Assembly (NCBI GenBank): GCA_013388555.1
Contig: JACAFD010000202.1
Location: forward strand, 1 to 35,612
Direction of reading: 5' to 3'
Length of the DNA: 35,612 bases
Source of the DNA: Nitrospirota bacterium
Lineage (GTDB): Bacteria > Nitrospirota > Nitrospiria > Nitrospirales > Nitrospiraceae
The position numbers and the translations under genes are program-made. Positions 1-8,506 of this stretch are shown here, piece after piece. Under the pieces are notes generated by a model, which had not been told where the DNA came from, did no database searches, and worked only from the letters and a program-made list of their open reading frames with translations. How positions within the stretch are numbered: position 1 is the stretch's first letter; each line of letters begins with the position of its first letter.

Positions 1-15
1 CCCCCCCCCCCCCCC
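1..15. repeat. Homopolymer of 15 C at window edge
   Basis: Fifteen consecutive C residues open the window, followed by ordinary sequence running into the end of the PhoX-like gene. A run of this length exactly at an edge is more likely a sequencing or assembly artefact than biology. Nothing else is coded in the first 55 bases. Confidence 0.6.
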
Positions 16-55
16 GCCACAGTGACTGAACAGGAAGCGCGTGGGTTACATCGCT

Positions 56-1585
56 TCAGTGCTGAAACCGGAACGGAATCCTGAACCCGGTAATCTTGAT
101 GATGTCGTCAGTCGCGTAGTCATCCACCTTCGGCATATTGGTATCGTTGCTGTGCTGAATCGACAGATAGGCCGTTTTGCCGTCTGCCGTAAACTTGAAG
201 CCCGTCGGCTCAGCGGAAGAATCCTTCACTGAGAGGATCTTCACGCAGCCGTCGCTCTTGATGTCTCGATCCGTCCCATCAGGCAGGCAGGCGAAAATAT
301 CGCCGTTCGGATTGTCCTCGATCACATAGTGGTTACCGGTCTTCGGTTGAAACGCGAAGTTGTCCGGCTGATTCATGTCCTGATCTCCCTCCACAAACCG
401 GTTTACCGTCACGGTCCGCTGGCTGGTCGCCTGGTCCGGAGCCGAGTCCACACCGCAGATGACCTCGCCGTAGTTTTTCCCACCGGCGTTGCCGGTGTTC
501 GTCCAGCAGAATCGTACGCCGGGCCCTTCGAATTCCTCGTCGATCTCCAGATCCTCCGGCCGGTAGTAGCCGGTCGCGCCTGCAGTGTTGGCGTCAATGC
601 GCGCATTGGCGGCGTTGACGCTCACCCAGGCCCCGTTGCCGATCTCACAGCCCTGTCCGAACTGCTGGTTGCCAGACTGGCAAGAGACCTGTAGGGCCCA
701 TACATTCCCCGCGGCAAGCGGCGATTCGCTCAGCATCGTGATCGGAGTCGTTCCGGTTCTGACATTCACAGGAATGAACTTGAACATCGCGCCGCCATCG
801 GCATTGGGCGTACCGGTTCCAGGCCTCAGCTCATCCCCGGCGTACAACACACCGCTTGGGAGGATACCGATGCCTTCCCAGGCCATTGTCGGAAGCGCGG
901 GCCGCTTGATCACTTTCGTAGCTATCACCCCGGTCTCATCGATGATTGTCCCTGCCGCGCGATTCGTGATCGTATGGTTGATGACATTCAAGGGATCGAT
1001 GATCTCATAGGCTCCGCCGTCGGATGCCTCTTCAGTGAACAAGATCGTGCCCCAAGGTGTACGCCTGATGCCGTCGCAGGAGTCTGTCCCGCGCACGAGT
1101 GTGTCGACCGATCCAGTGCTCAGGCGAATACGCTGCACTCCCGGATTGAGTTTATTGACCCCCGCCCCTAGAAGGGGAACTCCCAGGTCCTCCCGGTCTC
1201 CCTCGATACAGAAAACCAGGTGCGTCGGATTCTCGTCGCTTGGCCAGAACGCAAACATGTCGGCCGCATTGGCGGCATTGCGCGTCACATACTCGGCCTT
1301 CAACCCGTCGGCAAGGAGCACTTGATCTGACGCTTTCTGAGCGGCAGTCCGATACGGTCCTGAGGTCGGAGCTGCCGACTCTTTTAGCGGCTTGCCAACT
1401 CCGAACCACACTTGGGAGGTCCGTTCCAGGCCACGCTGCACAATTGCCCCGAAATCCAACCCGTCAAGCCCATCGAATTCGCTTGCCTGGGCGGACACCG
1501 CAGGCGCTGCCAGAATGGAAGCAGCCAGACCGACCTTCGCCGCCGACAGCCCCCATTTCACCATTCGCTTTCTGATTCTTGTCAT
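56..1585 (-). CDS. PhoX-like (DUF839) exported phosphatase-family protein
   Basis: This 509-residue protein carries the blocks typical of the DUF839/PhoX beta-propeller family: a PWGTILFTEE block, a RPED block, a QPDNFAF block and a late EPTGFKFTADGKTAYLSIQH block. PhoX enzymes are periplasmic, metal-dependent alkaline phosphatases that release phosphate from organic esters. A basic N-terminus followed by a hydrophobic stretch ending in AVSAQA gives a clear signal peptide, as expected for an exported protein. The start chosen is the second ATG of an ATG-ATG pair, which has AAAGGAG six bases before it. An in-frame ATG at 1705 has its own strong AAGGAGG and would add 40 residues ahead of the signal peptide. 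Family membership is well supported. Phosphatase activity is inferred from the family and the phosphate-gene neighbourhood, since many DUF839 proteins are untested. Confidence 0.82.
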   Translation of the reverse strand: MTRIRKRMVKWGLSAAKVGLAASILAAPAVSAQASEFDGLDGLDFGAIVQRGLERTSQVWFGVGKPLKESAAPTSGPYRTAAQKASDQVLLADGLKAEYVTRNAANAADMFAFWPSDENPTHLVFCIEGDREDLGVPLLGAGVNKLNPGVQRIRLSTGSVDTLVRGTDSCDGIRRTPWGTILFTEEASDGGAYEIIDPLNVINHTITNRAAGTIIDETGVIATKVIKRPALPTMAWEGIGILPSGVLYAGDELRPGTGTPNADGGAMFKFIPVNVRTGTTPITMLSESPLAAGNVWALQVSCQSGNQQFGQGCEIGNGAWVSVNAANARIDANTAGATGYYRPEDLEIDEEFEGPGVRFCWTNTGNAGGKNYGEVICGVDSAPDQATSQRTVTVNRFVEGDQDMNQPDNFAFQPKTGNHYVIEDNPNGDIFACLPDGTDRDIKSDGCVKILSVKDSSAEPTGFKFTADGKTAYLSIQHSNDTNMPKVDDYATDDIIKITGFRIPFRFQH

Positions 1586-1588
1586 CAT

Positions 1589-2057
1589 GGACTCCTTTTC
1601 ACATTTCCTCACTGTGCCGGACGACGCCAGCAGCAGTGAGCGTGCCGTGATCTGTGTCGGCACACGTAATTGATTGACTGCTCTTGCGTGATTCCGTGTT
1701 GCCATTGTCGCTCTCCTCCTTATCGCATGCGGGCACTGCCGCAAACGGTCATTCGCAGACGAAGAAGAACCGGATACCGGTTACGGGAGCGGTGCGAAGA
1801 AGCTGCAGTCTTCTCCTTCCCAGATCCGCGTCGGCATCCTCACAGGCAATACTTTCTCAGAGACCTGTTACGAATCGATCTGTCCATCATCAAAAACCCG
1901 TAACAACACCGCTAAGAGAGATGGTAATCACGGAGGAGAGAAGTCCTGACAGCGGCCGCTTCAGTTGTCTCAGTGGATATCGAACAGTCGAACAGGCATT
2001 TGCATTGATCGGCAGGAAAGAGTAAATTCGATCGAATTGTGATGCGGAGGGTTGCTG
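1589..2057. other. Divergent intergenic region, PhoX-like / BamE-like lipoprotein
   Basis: This stretch separates two divergent genes. On the minus strand it holds an in-frame upstream ATG at 1705 with a strong ribosome binding site. It also holds a 6-bp inverted repeat at 1768-1782 (AACCGG-ATA-CCGGTT) and a symmetric block around AGCGGCCGCT near 1950. GGAGG at 2046-2050 serves the gene at 2058. Short open frames on the plus strand have no family resemblance and are left out. Confidence 0.5.
1867..1906 (-). promoter_or_regulatory. Weak Pho-box-like half-sites upstream of the PhoX-like gene
   Basis: Read on the minus strand, TTGTTAC and TCGTAAC lie 33 bases apart, which is three turns of the 11-bp period seen elsewhere in the window. 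The two intervening in-phase heptamers (TTTTGAT, GACAGAT) fit poorly, and no good -10 follows at 10 bases. I list it only because the gene downstream is an expected Pho-regulon member. Confidence 0.25.
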
Positions 2058-2495
2058 ATGAGAAATCTACGGGCACGCGCGACTCTTTCTTCGCTTGTGT
2101 ATGCTTTCCCGCTCACGCTGGCGATACTTGGCCTCTTCGCGGCATGTGCCTCGGCCCCTGGCCATCCGGCTCCCGAACATCCTGACTGGATTCGTATCGG
2201 TGTGACGACGAAGGACGAGGTGATCCAACGATACGGGCAACCTGATTTGGTGATCGCTTCCACTGACGGGGACACCGTCGTCTACCGCCCGACCGCTTCA
2301 GCACCATCCGCACCGCGAGTCGAAATTCCCATCGTCCAGGCCGGCCCCCTCGGATCAAGTACGACACGTATGCAAACGATCAACCCGGGCCTAGATGCCA
2401 ACGATGTGAACACAAAGATGAAAGGGCGGTTGCGGAGTGAAATTCGCATCCGCTACGATGCTCGCGGCCTCGTGCAGGAGCTGTCTCCACCCTAA
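2058..2495 (+). CDS. Small BamE-like lipoprotein (paralogue 1)
   Basis: The 145-residue product has a basic start, a hydrophobic segment and a lipobox-like LFAAC, so it is probably a lipoprotein. After a proline-rich linker comes a block of the form DWIRIGVTTKDEVIQRYGQP, which resembles the first helix region of the SmpA/OmlA (BamE) fold. The ATG at 2058 is chosen because GGAGG sits seven bases upstream. A closely related gene lies on the other strand at 8042-8455, sharing the TTK.EVI.RYGQPDLV and VQAGPLGS.TT stretches. BamE itself assists outer-membrane barrel assembly, but these proteins may only share the fold, so the role is not assigned. Confidence 0.75.
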   Translation: MRNLRARATLSSLVYAFPLTLAILGLFAACASAPGHPAPEHPDWIRIGVTTKDEVIQRYGQPDLVIASTDGDTVVYRPTASAPSAPRVEIPIVQAGPLGSSTTRMQTINPGLDANDVNTKMKGRLRSEIRIRYDARGLVQELSPP

Positions 2496-2595
2496 TCGAC
2501 CGATCTGATTCTGGGTTGTTTCTGTCAGGATCACACCTATTCTCATTGGCCGCAGATCAGGGCGAGCGCTACCCTGGACTCTCAGCAGAAATGAG

Positions 2596-3711
2596 ATGGA
2601 CTCTTTTTCTGTAATGTCACTGACGATCAATAAAGGCACCTGCTACGCTGTGTTTGCGTACGATATCGGATGGTCGATCGATCTTGAGGACGTCAACCGC
2701 CGGATCACGGCAGACAGGGAGCGCAGCCGCCTCCGGCATAAGACGAGAGCGCCGCAATATTTCGAATACCGGCCGGCTCCGCTCCGCCTCATGCAAGAAG
2801 GAGGAAGCCTGGCGGTCGGCCAATATCAATCCAGCCCTACGGTCGAAGTGATGGTCTATGACTTCGGCGCCGTGACCATCACCTACCGGTTTATGCTGGA
2901 CGGTCCCTTCGAGGGCCTGCTCGAACTGAGCGAGGCGCTCTACGAGAACAAGTCCTTACTCACGGAATCGCGCAAGCGGGTAGAGCAGCTTGTTCAGGCG
3001 ATTCATCCGTCGATCGAACGGCCCAAGACCGCCAAAGAGGTGGAGGATTACATCATTTTCTCGATTGAATCCTATTCGCCGGAACAATCACTCCCGCCCT
3101 GGACAAGTCGGAAGACGGAACTGGCGCAGGTGCTTCGCGGCGAACGGATGCCGCTCGCAGACCAGGAAATTCAAGATGCCACGTCCTGCCGCATTTCGTA
3201 CGGAGTCGGAGACGCGGCACTCATCGATTGGCACTCGGCCGTGATCTTCGGCAAAGAGATGGACGACGTGCGAGCCGTGCTGGAATTTGCCAATGTAGAG
3301 CTCTTGGAAATGCGGATGCTCGACGAGCAGCTCGATACGGCGTTGGACGAGGGATACGCGGCACTTGCCCGAAAACCACGTCTGCTGCCGCTCCCTGGTT
3401 CACACGACAGGGACACCACTCAGATCGCGCAGCTCCAGGTCGACGGCGCGCTCCTCTTCGAGCGGGTGACGAACACTTTGAAACTCTTAGGGGACCAGTA
3501 CCTGGCCCGCGTCTATCGCCTCGCGTCGCAGCGTTTCCACCTCGAAGCCTGGGATGCGAGCATTCTGCGCAAGCTGGAGACGCTGGAAAGCATTTACAGC
3601 AAGATGTCGAACCGCGCGACCACCCGACGCATGGAAGTGCTTGAATGGATCATCATCGTCCTGATCGCCGTCTCGATCGCGGTGTCGTTCTTCCCAATGG
3701 GTGGGCACTGA
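2596..3711 (+). CDS. DUF155/RMD1-like protein with C-terminal membrane anchor
   Basis: This 371-residue protein begins with a CYAVFAYDIGWSIDL strand-like block and has a VMVYDFGAVTITYRF block near residue 90. Its middle is long and helical. It ends with a charged helix, LEWIIIVLIAVSIAVSF and a short tail. The layout and the LEW-III-VLI anchor match the DUF155/RMD1-Sif2 family (mitochondrial RMND1 in eukaryotes), whose bacterial role is unknown. The N-terminal YDIG and later YDFG pair looks like a duplicated motif. No strong ribosome binding site precedes the ATG at 2596, and an ATG at 2614 is a possible alternative. It converges with the next gene, leaving only 27 bases. Family assignment is by pattern and not certain. 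Confidence 0.65.
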   Translation: MDSFSVMSLTINKGTCYAVFAYDIGWSIDLEDVNRRITADRERSRLRHKTRAPQYFEYRPAPLRLMQEGGSLAVGQYQSSPTVEVMVYDFGAVTITYRFMLDGPFEGLLELSEALYENKSLLTESRKRVEQLVQAIHPSIERPKTAKEVEDYIIFSIESYSPEQSLPPWTSRKTELAQVLRGERMPLADQEIQDATSCRISYGVGDAALIDWHSAVIFGKEMDDVRAVLEFANVELLEMRMLDEQLDTALDEGYAALARKPRLLPLPGSHDRDTTQIAQLQVDGALLFERVTNTLKLLGDQYLARVYRLASQRFHLEAWDASILRKLETLESIYSKMSNRATTRRMEVLEWIIIVLIAVSIAVSFFPMGGH

Positions 3712-3738
3712 TCCCTTCTCCGGTCATCGGTGCTCAGC

Positions 3739-4725
3739 TTAACCCGCCGCAAGGCTCCGCTCAAGTGACGTCAGTTCCGAAGGCGTGAGCCCAGTCGAGT
3801 CTCCGTGGCTGAATGGTTCCCGGCGCAGCTCGGCGCCATTTCTGGTGCGATAGACCAGTTCGTTGGTTTCGAAATCATATTCGGGAATCTCCTGGTTCTC
3901 CCATCGTTTCGTGAAGTACTGATAGAAGAGTGTATAGAGTCCGTGATGATCGGGGTTGTGCTGGAAGACGTATTCCGGCATCCAGCGCACGTCGAGTCCC
4001 GTGTGGTAATGCTGGAGCCATAAATAGTCGCCGAGGATGACCATCCGAAGATGCGGCCGATCGGAATAGAGCTTCAACCGGATGACCTTGCCGTTGACGC
4101 GAAAGCGTTTGATCAAGGCGATGGTGTCTTGCAGTTCTTGATGGAACCGGTCCGGGGAAATGTCGGGATGCGAGAGAGACTGAGCCCTCCGCGCGGCTTC
4201 CTCCGAGAATGGGTTCAAGAGAATGAGCTTCGCTTCGAGGCAAGTCTCAAGTAGCGCATGCACCTCGGACTTGCCGTCCACGACCGTACCATTGCCGGTC
4301 ACCCCGATGGCGAGCACCGTTCGCCCCAAACTTTGTTGTTGTTTGAGCTCACGAATCGTTTTCCCGGCGCCCGGATCATGTAACGGGAAAAAGGAAAAGA
4401 GCCCTGCTCCCCTGGCCATCACGGCCTGCCGACGGTCCTTATGGGCTCTCCACAGGTAGTTAGACATGACGATGAGCAGAAGCGCAACGCCAACCTCGAT
4501 GGTCAGCAGCAACATTTTCTCTTGTTCGACATGCGACCAGAATGTCAGAAACTGCCGGGCGATGTTCGGGAGAGACCAGGCGATTCCGGCGCTGACCCCT
4601 ATGACCACAGCGTGAAATGCCAAGGCGCTGACCTCGGTCACAAACCCTTTCAGTTGAGACAACTTTCCTCTGTGCATGTATTCTTCTCCAATGGTCCAAC
4701 CAGGCAATCTATCTACTTGCGTCAT
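3739..4725 (-). CDS. Membrane protein with two N-terminal helices and a cytoplasmic domain of unknown role
   Basis: The 328-residue protein has two hydrophobic segments, near residues 32-50 and 70-92, followed by a basic stretch and about 220 soluble residues. The soluble part contains a Rossmann-like pattern (LKQQQSLGRTVLAIGVTG, then KLILLNPF) and a region with LKLYSDRPHLRMVILGDYLWLQHY. The latter resembles phospholipase D-like folds used as sensors, but I see no HKD catalytic motif. The ATG at 4725 has GGGAGAA about ten bases upstream. An in-frame ATG at 4677 with GGAG eight bases upstream is equally plausible and would still keep both helices. I do not recognise a named family, and the role is open. 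Confidence 0.65.
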   Translation of the reverse strand: MTQVDRLPGWTIGEEYMHRGKLSQLKGFVTEVSALAFHAVVIGVSAGIAWSLPNIARQFLTFWSHVEQEKMLLLTIEVGVALLLIVMSNYLWRAHKDRRQAVMARGAGLFSFFPLHDPGAGKTIRELKQQQSLGRTVLAIGVTGNGTVVDGKSEVHALLETCLEAKLILLNPFSEEAARRAQSLSHPDISPDRFHQELQDTIALIKRFRVNGKVIRLKLYSDRPHLRMVILGDYLWLQHYHTGLDVRWMPEYVFQHNPDHHGLYTLFYQYFTKRWENQEIPEYDFETNELVYRTRNGAELRREPFSHGDSTGLTPSELTSLERSLAAG

Positions 4726-4838
4726 TGCGCCGGCTTCTCCCTAGTCCTCGTTTACCCTAGCTGCCCGAAGTTACAATTGGGTAAATTCAAGGCTGACGGC
4801 ATGTAAACACTTGGCCGTAGAGGGAGGGCACGCGCAAC

Positions 4839-4859
4839 GGCGTTCTCAGCAAAAACGCC
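4839..4859. terminator. Stem-loop between same-strand genes
   Basis: GGCGTT and AACGCC form a perfect 6-bp stem around a 9-base loop, just downstream of the PepSY gene on the minus strand. No T-run follows, so it is at best a weak terminator. Confidence 0.3.
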
Positions 4860-4873
4860 TTGAATAATGCGGA

Positions 4874-5230
4874 TTAAAGCCGGGGAACCGATTTGAGAGG
4901 TGAGAGATAATTCGGTCGGGCACCTTCAGGAGGCATCGACTGGTAGGATTCATCGACGGTGATTTCGGCTTTGGCTTCAAGGACGTGTCCCGAGCGGGCG
5001 TCGATATACATCTTGACTCGTCCACCGCCCGTCAGGAGTTTCACTCTCCAGACCACGTGCTGGTCCACTTCTTTGAGTAGGGCATCGAATACCATCCCGC
5101 CAACGCTCGATAACGCCACCTTGATCGCTTGATCGATCGGGACCGAACAAGCGTTCACCAGCGCCATCGCTTTTTTTGCTTCCAGGAGCCGATCACAGTT
5201 GTACTTCAAGTGATTTCTCTCTTGCCGCAT
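4874..5230 (-). CDS. PepSY-domain protein without signal peptide
   Basis: This 118-residue product contains one PepSY-like domain: an AIKVALSSVGGMVFDALL helix, a WRVKLLTGG strand and a VKMYIDARSGHVLEAKAE strand with the usual D..[ST]G. PepSY domains often occur in exported proteins, as inhibitory or sensing modules. Here the N-terminus (MRQERNHLKYNCDRLLEAKK) is polar and charged, with no export signal, which is unusual. The ATG at 5230 lacks a clear ribosome binding site. The ATG at 5167 would trim 21 residues but still gives no signal peptide. The 5' end may be mis-set, or the gene may have lost its leader. Coding status is likely, the start is uncertain. Confidence 0.6.
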   Translation of the reverse strand: MRQERNHLKYNCDRLLEAKKAMALVNACSVPIDQAIKVALSSVGGMVFDALLKEVDQHVVWRVKLLTGGGRVKMYIDARSGHVLEAKAEITVDESYQSMPPEGARPNYLSPLKSVPRL

Positions 5231-5609
5231 TGTTGTGAACGAAGACTCGGTATCCTACCCGCCGCAGAACTGCCACACCTGATGGAACACGATGCTGGTC
5301 CCAGGTGGGAGGAGAAGTGTAATCCGGCGGTTGAAGAAGTGCCAGAGAAAACTACGGCTTCCTTGAGCATGGTACCCATCGGCATGCCGCAACACCATAT
5401 GATGTGGCCTGACTCCGGATAGCCCCCATATATGTTGAGATGACTCACCGTGCTACAGTTACCGGACTCTCCATGAGTGCATGCGCACCGACACGACACC
5501 ATACATTAGTCGAGCTCCGTGTTGTTAACGTAAACCTGACTCTGTGAAAACTTTTTGGTAATAGAACACCTTCACATTGAATGCCCCATTTTTCTGTGGC
5601 ATCTGAGCC
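5231..5609. other. Divergent intergenic region, PepSY / ankyrin-PstS
   Basis: I see no convincing gene in this 379-base stretch. It carries the candidate Pho-type array at 5523-5567, facing the ankyrin-PstS gene. A short minus-strand frame with two CC pairs (around 5206-5502) has no recognisable domain and no ribosome binding site. Confidence 0.5.
5523..5567 (+). promoter_or_regulatory. Pho-box-like array upstream of ankyrin-PstS
   Basis: Three heptamers with an exact 11-bp period, TGTTAAC (5523), ACCTGAC (5534) and TGAAAAC (5545), are followed after 10 bases by TAGAAC at 5562-5567 as a possible -10. The spacing matches the box-to--10 distance known for E. coli PhoB promoters. The middle repeat is degenerate, so this is a moderate candidate. 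Confidence 0.4.
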
Positions 5610-8015
5610 ATGTCGGCATACAGCCTGGTTAACATTCGTTTGGGAGAGAGGGCTTCGTGTCCCCGTGCGCTCGTGAGAGGTCGAACACTCTGTGTTGGTG
5701 TTCTTGCCTTGATCATGCTCGCGTCCTGCCGCCCATCTCCTGATGACTTCTTGCTCGCGGCAAAGCAAGGGAAAGTCGATCAGATTCAGCGACTGCTCGA
5801 TCGAGGCGTTCCGATCACCGTAGCAGATCATCTGGGGGAGACTGCGCTGCACCTCGCCGCGCAATGGGGCAGAGAAGACGTGGCGGCCATTCTGCTGGAT
5901 CGAGGGGCCCCGCTTGAAGCGGCCACTATCGAGGGGCGTACGCCCCTGCATATCGCCGCGAAGGAAAATCAGGAGCTTCTGATCAGACTGTTCCTCGATC
6001 GCGGAGCTGCGCTTGAGGCCATGGATCACTCCGGTTCGACTCCCCTGCATCTCGCTGCCGAATGGAATGCCGGAGACGCCATCCGTACACTCATCGCGCG
6101 AAAGGCGGCGCTGCAAGCGCAAGATAAGAACGGACAGACCCCTCTCCATACTGCGGCCCTCTGGGGCGCTGAGGAAGCAGCCCGGTTGCTCTTAGAGGCA
6201 GGCGCAGCGGCTACTGCGGTGGGAAATCAGGGGCAGACTCCACTCCATCTGACAGCCAAAGGAACCCAGCGATTATTTGAACCCACCAAGGGACAACACG
6301 CTATCGCCCGTTTACTGCTCGACCGTGGAGCCCCCACAGATGCGGCCATGCAAGATGGTACAACCACCCTTCACACAGCGGCACGAGAGGGGGATACCGA
6401 GTTGGCCCGCCTCTTGATCGAACGAGGCGCGACCGTCGACAGCAAAACACGCGAAGGGCTCACCCCCCTCCACAAGGCGATCATGTTCAATCAGACGCCC
6501 GTCGCCCAACTGCTGCTCAATAAACACGCCAATATCGAGACCCGGGAGAATCATGGAAAATCCCCGCTGCACCTTGCCGCCGAACTTGGACAGAGTAACA
6601 TGATCCAGTTGCTGGTGAACAAAGCGGCTTCGACGAACGCCACCGACTCCGAAGGGCGCACCCCGTTACATGAACCGGCAGGACGAGGCCACGAGGCTGT
6701 GGTGCGCCTGCTGTTGGATCGCGGCGCGACCGTCGAAGCGTCGGATCGTTACGGCTGGTCTCCGCTGCACCTCGCGGCTTTTCACGGTCGTGAGTCAATC
6801 GTGCGCCTCCTGCTGGACCGTGGCGCTCAGGTGAATCGTGGGGACGCCGAGGGTGTCACTCCGCTCCATGGAGCCGTCTACTTCGGTTATGAGGGGATAC
6901 AGAAGCTGCTCATCCAGCGAGGCGCCACGATCGATCTTGTGGATGGCCGTGGGTATACGGCGGCTCAGTACGCGAAGCCCCAGGGCAAGATCGGCTCCAC
7001 CGACAAAAGGGTCCCGGTGGAGCCGATTCAGCCTGTCTCCGCCGCTCAGTCAGGCGTGGCTCGTCTTCACCTGCCCTTGATCAAGATCGACGGATCGAGC
7101 ACGGTGTACCCCCTATCGGCTTTAGCCGCCGAGCGATACGCAGAAACCGGCAGAGGCAACGCTCGGGTGACGGTCGGGATTTCCGGCACCGGAGGCGGCT
7201 TTCAGAAATTCTGTCGCGGCGAAACCGACCTGCAAGACGCCTCTCGTCCCATCAGCGCGGTGGAATTGGAATTGTGCCAACGCAACGGGATACATTTTTT
7301 AGAGTTGCCGGTCGGCTACGACGCATTGTCCGTAGTGGTGAGCGTGAGCAATACCTGGGTCGAATCTCTCACGCTCAAAGAACTCAAAGCGATGTGGGAA
7401 CCGGAGGCCCACATGAAAACGACGTCGTGGAATCAGATTCGAAGAGACTGGCCCGCCGCGCCGCTGAGACTGTTCGGAGCCGGACCGGATTCGGGGACAT
7501 TCGACTACTTCACGGAAGCGGTGGTGGGGAAGGCGAAGGCAAGCCGCGCAGATTATACCGGCAGCGAAGACGACAATATCCTGGTCGACGGCATTGCCGC
7601 AAGCCGGTTCGCGCTCGGCTATGTCCCGTTTGCGTATGTGGAACCTAATCGCCAACGACTCAAAGCCGTGGCGATTGACGCGGGAAACGGCCCGGTCCTT
7701 CCGACAAGAGAGACGGTCGTGTCAGGTCAGTATCATCCTCTCGCACGACCGATCTTTATCTACGTCAATCAGCGCTCCGCCATAGATAGTGCAGTCAGAC
7801 AATTCGTGGAGTACTATCTGAACCAGGCGCCTCAGTTTGTCGATCAGATTGGGTGCGTCCCGTTCCCCACCGACGCCTATGCGGCGATCCTCTCTCAGTT
7901 TCGCAAGGGAAAGCTGGGGACGATCTTCGCGGGAAAATCGCCGGTCGGCATGACTATCGTGCAGTTTCTCGAGCTCCAGGGCAACACACTGAGTCCTTCA
8001 GGGGAGGGTTCTTGA
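5610..8015 (+). CDS. Lipoprotein fusing ankyrin repeats to a PstS-type phosphate-binding domain
   Basis: This 801-residue protein starts with a basic leader and a classic lipobox, LASC, with Cys40 as the lipidation site. Residues about 45-460 hold about a dozen ankyrin repeats, visible as recurring G.TPLH.AA and LLLDRGA units. Residues about 488-775 form a PstS-like periplasmic binding domain with DGSSTVYPLS, GISGTGGGFQKFC and GAGPDSGTFDYF. These match the phosphate-contacting loops of PBP_like_2 proteins. The family normally delivers phosphate to the PstCAB transporter. The ankyrin stack, at the lipid-anchored end, could dock a partner in the periplasm. I see no frame break between the two parts, so the fusion looks genuine. 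The ATG at 5610 has only a weak ribosome binding site; GTG at 5673 is an alternative but leaves a short leader. Phosphate binding is inferred from motifs. Confidence 0.85.
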   Translation: MSAYSLVNIRLGERASCPRALVRGRTLCVGVLALIMLASCRPSPDDFLLAAKQGKVDQIQRLLDRGVPITVADHLGETALHLAAQWGREDVAAILLDRGAPLEAATIEGRTPLHIAAKENQELLIRLFLDRGAALEAMDHSGSTPLHLAAEWNAGDAIRTLIARKAALQAQDKNGQTPLHTAALWGAEEAARLLLEAGAAATAVGNQGQTPLHLTAKGTQRLFEPTKGQHAIARLLLDRGAPTDAAMQDGTTTLHTAAREGDTELARLLIERGATVDSKTREGLTPLHKAIMFNQTPVAQLLLNKHANIETRENHGKSPLHLAAELGQSNMIQLLVNKAASTNATDSEGRTPLHEPAGRGHEAVVRLLLDRGATVEASDRYGWSPLHLAAFHGRESIVRLLLDRGAQVNRGDAEGVTPLHGAVYFGYEGIQKLLIQRGATIDLVDGRGYTAAQYAKPQGKIGSTDKRVPVEPIQPVSAAQSGVARLHLPLIKIDGSSTVYPLSALAAERYAETGRGNARVTVGISGTGGGFQKFCRGETDLQDASRPISAVELELCQRNGIHFLELPVGYDALSVVVSVSNTWVESLTLKELKAMWEPEAHMKTTSWNQIRRDWPAAPLRLFGAGPDSGTFDYFTEAVVGKAKASRADYTGSEDDNILVDGIAASRFALGYVPFAYVEPNRQRLKAVAIDAGNGPVLPTRETVVSGQYHPLARPIFIYVNQRSAIDSAVRQFVEYYLNQAPQFVDQIGCVPFPTDAYAAILSQFRKGKLGTIFAGKSPVGMTIVQFLELQGNTLSPSGEGS

Positions 8016-8041
8016 ACTGAGGGCAAGGATTGATGGGCGCG

Positions 8042-8455
8042 CTACCGGATGAGTTCCTGCACGATGCCTTGGGCATTGTAACGAATGCGCAGCTCCTGCT
8101 CCGGTCTTTTCTGGAGGCTGCCCTTCGTCGGTCCGGCACCAAGGCCTGGATTGATCGGTTCCATCTTGGTCGTTGCCGACCCCAACGGGCCAGCCTGTAC
8201 CGTTGGGATGTCCATACGCGGGGCAGGAGTTCTCAACTCTCTTGACCGATAGATTGCCGTTTCCTCTTCCCCGGAAGCCATGACAAGATCCGGCTGACCG
8301 TATCGTTCAATCACTTCTCCTTTCGTTGTCTGGCCGACCTTGATCCACTCCCCTGTGTCAGGAACGGCAGCGCAAGCACCAAAAAGCACGAACGCACTAC
8401 ATATGAGAAGCATCTGCGGGAGACGACACCAGCGGGTTATCTTCGAACGGTGCAT
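8042..8455 (-). CDS. Small BamE-like lipoprotein (paralogue 2)
   Basis: The 137-residue product has a hydrophobic leader ending in VLFGAC, a plausible lipidation site, followed by EWIKVGQTTKGEVIERYGQP. That block resembles the SmpA/OmlA (BamE) N-terminal motif. The rest aligns along nearly its full length with the lipoprotein at 2058-2495, including QPDLVMAS, IPTVQAGPLGSATTKM and the closing RIRYNAQGIVQEL. AAGGAG six bases before the ATG at 8455 supports the start. It converges with the ankyrin-PstS gene and leaves 26 bases between them. The pair looks like a local duplication in which one copy was inverted. The role is unknown. Confidence 0.75.
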   Translation of the reverse strand: MHRSKITRWCRLPQMLLICSAFVLFGACAAVPDTGEWIKVGQTTKGEVIERYGQPDLVMASGEEETAIYRSRELRTPAPRMDIPTVQAGPLGSATTKMEPINPGLGAGPTKGSLQKRPEQELRIRYNAQGIVQELIR

Positions 8456-8506
8456 TCGGGACTCCTTGTGTAGCGAATTGAGCTTGTTCGCGGCAGGTTC
8501 GGGCTG

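Noticed and set aside
1670-2025. Short plus-strand frames in the phoX-like promoter region
   Set aside because: Arginine-rich low-information translations with no domain or ribosome binding site.
5445-6149. 234-residue open frame on the minus strand opposite the ankyrin-PstS start
   Set aside because: It lies antisense to a clear lipoprotein gene, has no domain and no ribosome binding site; its composition is that of a shadow frame.
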